Positions 6,287-9,337 of a stretch of 9,337 nt of DNA are shown piece by piece. The DNA is from an uncultured Planctomycetota bacterium (GTDB lineage Bacteria; Planctomycetota; SZUA-567; JAFGNG01). A program made the position numbers and the translations under genes. Below the pieces are notes generated by a model. That model had not been told where the DNA came from and searched no databases. It was given only the letters and a program-made list of their open reading frames with translations. Where the stretch lies: positions 1 to 9,337 of the forward strand of contig CAMZKK010000225.1 in assembly GCA_947311175.1 (NCBI GenBank), given 5' to 3'. The stretch's first letter is position 1. Each line of letters opens with the position of its first letter.

Positions 6287-8359
6287 ATGAAATATTCACA
6301 AACAAAGGCTCGAATATTGGTTACGGATGATGAGCCTAATATTCTTAAAATTTATGAAACTTATCTAAAGGTGCGTCCCTCTGCCGCAAAAAATGGGGCA
6401 GGAATGAAAGAATTAGTTGAGCGTCTTTTCGAGACCAGCACAGTTGCTCCTCCTCCAATGAATTTTAAAGTAACTGCTTGTTCACAAGGAAGAGAAGCTA
6501 TTGCAAAAGTGCAAGAAGCGTGGGATTGCGGCCAACCATTTCAGGTAGCATTTATTGATATTCGAATGCCTCCGGGGATTGACGGGATTACTACTGCGGA
6601 AGAAATCAGAAAAATAGATCCATTTATTGAATTGGTTATTGTTACCGCTTTTTCTGATGTTACAACTGCGGAAATAGTTGAAAGAGTTCCTCCGGCAGAT
6701 AAACTTCTTTATCTACAAAAGCCTTTGCACGCTCAAGAAATTTGGCAGTTTACTACTGCCCTCTCCACTAAGTGGCATGCCGAAAGAAGGCGAGAAGCCG
6801 CGAGACAAAGAGAGCAACACGAAGCAGAGATTAAACTCGAAGAAAGCGAAGAGCTATTTCGCTTGCTTACAGAATATACTCCTGTCGCAATTCACGGCTA
6901 TACCACTAATGGAGTTATCAATTATTGGAATCAAGCCGCAGAGACTACCTTTGGCTATTCATCCGATGAAGCAAAAGGCAAAACAGCTGAGGATATTATA
7001 ATTGATGAAAAAACCAAAGATGCCTACCAAAAACTTATATCAGCAGGGCAACAAGTATCTGCCTCTGGAGAGTTTTCCGTTCAAGAAGAGGTAACCTTGA
7101 GAACCAAAGATGGAAGAAAGGTTCCCGTGCATTCAATCCATACCGCAGTTTGTATTGATGAAAATACCCCACCTTTGCTTTTTAGAATTGACATAGACCA
7201 ATCAGAACGCAAAAAAGCAGAAGCCGCTCTTATTAATTCATCTCGAATGTCAGCTGTAGGAACGCTTGCTAGTGGAGTTGCCCATGAATTTAATAATATT
7301 CATGCAATCACCCAAGGTTATCTTGATTTAATTAAATGTAAAGATAATGTGCCAGAAGATATTCGAGAATTTATTAATATCGCTTATAGTGCATTGGTAA
7401 GAGGTAGTAAAATTACCAAGCAGCTGTTAGAATTTTCCAGTCAAGATATAACCAAAAAACATACCGCGTCATTAGCAACGATAACCTATAATACCTTGAT
7501 TATGGTGCGGAATGAATTTGAAGCGGAAGGGATTGTCTTCAAGATAAACCTAATTGATGATGATATGGTTTATGTTGATGCCGCCCAAATTAGCCAAGTA
7601 ATATTAAATCTACTCATAAATGCTCGTCATGCAGTTATTGACAGTCAAGTCAAACAGATAACCATCAGCTCTAAAAAAGAAAAAGATATGATTTATCTTA
7701 GTATTTCCGATTCTGGATGCGGTATTTCCGAAGAAAATATTGGTAAAATATTTACCCCATTTTTTAGCACTAAGGGTGAACATTCATTAGGTGCAACAAG
7801 TATGTCAAAAGTAAAAGGCACTGGTTTAGGTCTATCGGTTAGTCAAACAATCATCACCAATCATGACGGGGTTATTACTGCAAAAAGCCAGATTGAAGCT
7901 GGAGCAACCTTTACCATTAAACTTCCACCCGCAACAACAACAGATAACTCAACTAAAGTGTCTGAAGAAGAATCAACCCAAACAAAGAAAATATCTAGCG
8001 TTTTGGTTATTGATGATGAAAAAGACATAAGAGATCTTCTCCGCTATCAATTAAGGTCATCTTTTGAAGTTACTGGTACCGATGACGGTTATGAAGCAAT
8101 TAAATTGATAAAGGAAGGTTCATTTGATTTGGTTATGTTAGATTTACAGATGCCAAAGATGAATGGCGTGGATTTTTTAAAAGAAATAAAAAACCTTCCA
8201 CCTGAAAAACAACCAACAGTTATCGTTATTACCGGCAAGAGTACAATTGATAATCTGATTCCAAAAGATTTGGAATCACTGGTTTCAAAAACTTTATTCA
8301 AACCGTTTTGTTATGATGATTTATTGTCAACAATTGACAAAGTGGTAAATTTAACCTAA
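6287..8359 (+). CDS. Soluble hybrid sensor histidine kinase: REC-PAS-HisKA-HATPase-REC
   Basis: About 690 residues (numbered from the ATG at 6287; an in-frame ATG at 6269 would add six). No membrane segment is visible, so it is cytoplasmic. Residues 1-170 are a receiver domain with acidic pair D14/D15, phospho-acceptor Asp91 in FIDIRMPPGIDG and Lys145 in LQKPLH. About 30 extra residues lie between the first strand region and FKVTAC, and the RVPPADKLLYLQKP block marks a recognised receiver subtype. A charged coiled-coil-like linker leads to a PAS domain (about 189-305). HisKA carries His333 in VAHEFNN, and the ATPase domain has Asn445, DSGCGI (475-480) and GTGLGL (511-516). A C-terminal receiver has D576/D577, Asp619 in LDLQMPKMNG and Lys672. 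All phosphotransfer residues are present, so an active phosphorelay kinase is expected. The input signal is unknown; the stand-alone receiver at 8439-8879 is a candidate partner. Confidence 0.93.
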   Translation: MKYSQTKARILVTDDEPNILKIYETYLKVRPSAAKNGAGMKELVERLFETSTVAPPPMNFKVTACSQGREAIAKVQEAWDCGQPFQVAFIDIRMPPGIDGITTAEEIRKIDPFIELVIVTAFSDVTTAEIVERVPPADKLLYLQKPLHAQEIWQFTTALSTKWHAERRREAARQREQHEAEIKLEESEELFRLLTEYTPVAIHGYTTNGVINYWNQAAETTFGYSSDEAKGKTAEDIIIDEKTKDAYQKLISAGQQVSASGEFSVQEEVTLRTKDGRKVPVHSIHTAVCIDENTPPLLFRIDIDQSERKKAEAALINSSRMSAVGTLASGVAHEFNNIHAITQGYLDLIKCKDNVPEDIREFINIAYSALVRGSKITKQLLEFSSQDITKKHTASLATITYNTLIMVRNEFEAEGIVFKINLIDDDMVYVDAAQISQVILNLLINARHAVIDSQVKQITISSKKEKDMIYLSISDSGCGISEENIGKIFTPFFSTKGEHSLGATSMSKVKGTGLGLSVSQTIITNHDGVITAKSQIEAGATFTIKLPPATTTDNSTKVSEEESTQTKKISSVLVIDDEKDIRDLLRYQLRSSFEVTGTDDGYEAIKLIKEGSFDLVMLDLQMPKMNGVDFLKEIKNLPPEKQPTVIVITGKSTIDNLIPKDLESLVSKTLFKPFCYDDLLSTIDKVVNLT

Positions 8360-8438
8360 ATTCAGCAGTTGGAATATAATCACAAACTTGAGACACGTGC
8401 CTATTGATTAAGTCTCGTATTGATTCCCGAATTTAAAA

Positions 8439-8879
8439 TTATTTATCAATCCTTATTGCATCGCCTCGCAGGCACTTCTCAATCAATTCTTTTAATTCTG
8501 CAGCCTTTAATGGCTTTAGAATGACTTCGCAATTTGGGATTTCTGCCTTTATCTTTTCAAATTTACTTGGGGCAATTGCACCACTCATAATAATGATTGG
8601 CGTTTTTGCGGTCTTTTTGTTTTTTCTAACTTTTTTCGCTAATTTTAAACCATTACCACCAACAAGCATCATATCAAAAATGAATATTCTAAACTTTACC
8701 TTTGAATTTTCTATTTGAGCAATGGCACTTTCCACCGCTTCAACCCCGGTAACATTATATCCCACACTTTCTAATTGAAGAGTTAACACCTTGAGAATTC
8801 CAGGCTCATCATCAACAATTAATATATTCCCACATTTGCCGGTTTTCTTTTTAAATAGTCTGGATAAAAAATTACTCAT
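8439..8879 (-). CDS. Stand-alone response-regulator receiver (CheY-like) protein
   Basis: The 146-residue product is a single receiver domain with no DNA-binding or enzymatic output domain. The acidic cluster D23/D24/E25 (VDDEP), phospho-acceptor Asp69 in IFDMMLVGGNG, switch Ser99 in IIMSGA and Lys122 in ILKPL are all present, so it should be phosphorylatable. The N-terminus adds a basic tail (RLFKKKTGK, about 7-15). On the minus strand the Shine-Dalgarno AAGGAAG lies about 8 bases before the ATG at 8879, a strong start signal. It is transcribed towards the hybrid kinase, with 79 bases between the stops. Proteins like this carry phosphoryl groups between kinases and later relay proteins or act by binding partners, as CheY and Spo0F do; the partner here is inferred, not shown. 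The MLVGGNG motif departs from the common MPxMNG. Confidence 0.9.
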   Translation of the reverse strand: MSNFLSRLFKKKTGKCGNILIVDDEPGILKVLTLQLESVGYNVTGVEAVESAIAQIENSKVKFRIFIFDMMLVGGNGLKLAKKVRKNKKTAKTPIIIMSGAIAPSKFEKIKAEIPNCEVILKPLKAAELKELIEKCLRGDAIRIDK

Positions 8880-8911
8880 TTAATTTACTTCCTTTACAAT
8901 AGCCTATTTAA

Positions 8912-8939
8912 ATAATGCGTCAAAAAAATGGATTGTCAA
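8912..8939 (-). promoter_or_regulatory. Probable sigma70-like promoter of the stand-alone receiver gene
   Basis: On the minus strand a perfect TTGACA (-35; plus-strand 8934-8939) is followed after 16 bases by CATTAT (-10; 8912-8917), a 4 of 6 match. Transcription would begin near 8905, about 25 bases before the ATG and leaving room for the AAGGAAG ribosome-binding site. A second TTGACG lies inside the spacer, but its -10 would fall on top of the leader. Motif-based only. Confidence 0.5.
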
Positions 8940-8972
8940 TAATATTCTAAATTAAATTATCTGCTATGATAT

Positions 8973-9000
8973 TTGACCTTTTAATAAAAATTGTTATAAT
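8973..9000 (+). promoter_or_regulatory. Strong sigma70-like promoter of the MBL-fold gene
   Basis: TTGACC (8973-8978) and a perfect TATAAT (8995-9000) are separated by 16 bases, close to the ideal housekeeping promoter. A start near 9007 would give a leader of about 39 bases before the ATG at 9046, with AGG (9034-9036) as ribosome-binding site. It faces away from the receiver-gene promoter at 8912-8939, so the two genes share one divergent control region. Confidence 0.65.
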
Positions 9001-9045
9001 TTCGACATTTAAATTTATCCTAATTGAGCCAACAGGTACTGAAAT

Positions 9046-9337
9046 ATGGAATTACAATTTTATGGAACTAGAGGCTCAATTGCAGTCCACCCACCTGCGA
9101 ATGAGATTAAAACAGCTTTTAAAAAATTGCTGGTTAAGGCTCTTGAAAAGGGAATAAGAATTAATCAGATAGATGATTTCATGGTAAATTATGGAGATGT
9201 TGTTTCTCAATTTATGGGTGGAAACTCTTCATGTGTATGCATGAAAGAACAAGATGACATCTGCATCCTTGATGCCGGTAGCGGTTTGCGTTTTCTCGGG
9301 AATGATATTCTTAGCGAAAATATAGATATCAAAAAAA
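9046..9337 (+). CDS. MBL-fold metallo-hydrolase, N-terminal part only (runs off the window)
   Basis: From the ATG at 9046, 97 codons stay open to the window edge. The start FYGTRGSIAV, then GGNSSCV (about residues 59-65) and ILDAGSGLRFLG (about 74-85) are hallmarks of the beta-lactamase-fold group related to RNase Z and PhnP-type phosphodiesterases. The metal-binding HxHxDH motif normally comes soon after this point and lies beyond the window, so activity cannot be judged. About 45 residues containing a charged helix lie between GTRGSI and GGNSSCV, where shorter members have about 15. AGG lies 9 bases before the ATG, and a good promoter precedes it. Family members are often annotated as phosphodiesterases or simply metal-dependent hydrolases; the substrate here is unknown. 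Confidence 0.88.
   Translation, partial: MELQFYGTRGSIAVHPPANEIKTAFKKLLVKALEKGIRINQIDDFMVNYGDVVSQFMGGNSSCVCMKEQDDICILDAGSGLRFLGNDILSENIDIKK

Noticed and set aside
8390..8416. Inverted repeat GAGAC-N17-GTCTC between the convergent kinase and receiver genes, considered as a bidirectional terminator
   Set aside because: The stem is only 5 base pairs with a 17-base loop and no T-run follows on either strand, so it is too weak to call.
8402..8425. Direct repeat TATTGATT (8402-8409 and 8418-8425) in the convergent gap
   Set aside because: Two 8-base AT-rich copies are expected by chance in DNA of this composition; there is no third copy or palindromic extension.
8966..9157. Plus-strand 63-codon open frame overlapping the start of the MBL gene
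   Set aside because: It overlaps the promoter and the N-terminal coding part of the MBL gene in another frame. The encoded peptide resembles nothing, while the MBL frame has clear family motifs.
1..9337. CRISPR arrays, tRNA/rRNA genes, insertion sequences or phage genes
   Set aside because: No regularly spaced repeats, cloverleaf-like sequence, transposase motifs or terminal inverted repeats were seen on either strand.

Overview
The window is AT-rich, densely coded bacterial DNA. The best clue to the host is the partial pseudopilin at the left edge. Its N-terminus, an FTLVELLIVIAIIAILAG core followed by LLLPALSRARE without the usual Gly before the Phe, is the style seen in large numbers in Lentisphaerota and other PVC-superphylum bacteria. 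The RACo-like corrinoid-protein activator points to an anaerobe. A low-GC, anaerobic Lentisphaerota-like bacterium is therefore the most likely source, but this is inference from family resemblance only.

Layout: (1) 1-405, minus strand: type II/IV pseudopilin, cut by the window edge. (2) 406-562: divergent intergenic region. (3) 563-6191, plus strand: a tight run of four genes. These are a 73-residue single-pass membrane protein, a [2Fe-2S]/ASKHA RACo-type reductive activator, a membrane-anchored HtrA-like serine protease with an intact catalytic triad and two PDZ domains, and a secreted 707-residue relative. The last appears to carry two successive degenerate trypsin-like domains plus two PDZ domains and lacks the catalytic His and Ser. 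Gaps between the four are 5, 47 and 9 bases. (4) 6287-8359, plus strand: a soluble hybrid histidine kinase, REC-PAS-HisKA-HATPase-REC. (5) 8439-8879, minus strand: a stand-alone response-regulator receiver protein, convergent with the kinase. (6) 8880-9045: divergent promoter region with good sigma70-like elements facing both ways. (7) 9046 to the right edge, plus strand: start of an MBL-fold metallo-hydrolase.

How the genes may work together: the protease and its catalytically dead partner are adjacent, exported to the same side of the membrane and share the protease-PDZ plan. They probably act together in envelope protein quality control or regulated proteolysis, with the dead protein as adaptor or scaffold. 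The kinase and the stand-alone receiver are plausible phosphorelay partners by proximity. The RACo-like protein should act on a corrinoid protein encoded elsewhere, since none is visible here. The most unusual item is the double-pseudoprotease/PDZ protein next to an active HtrA. The rest consists of recognisable families in a somewhat unusual arrangement.
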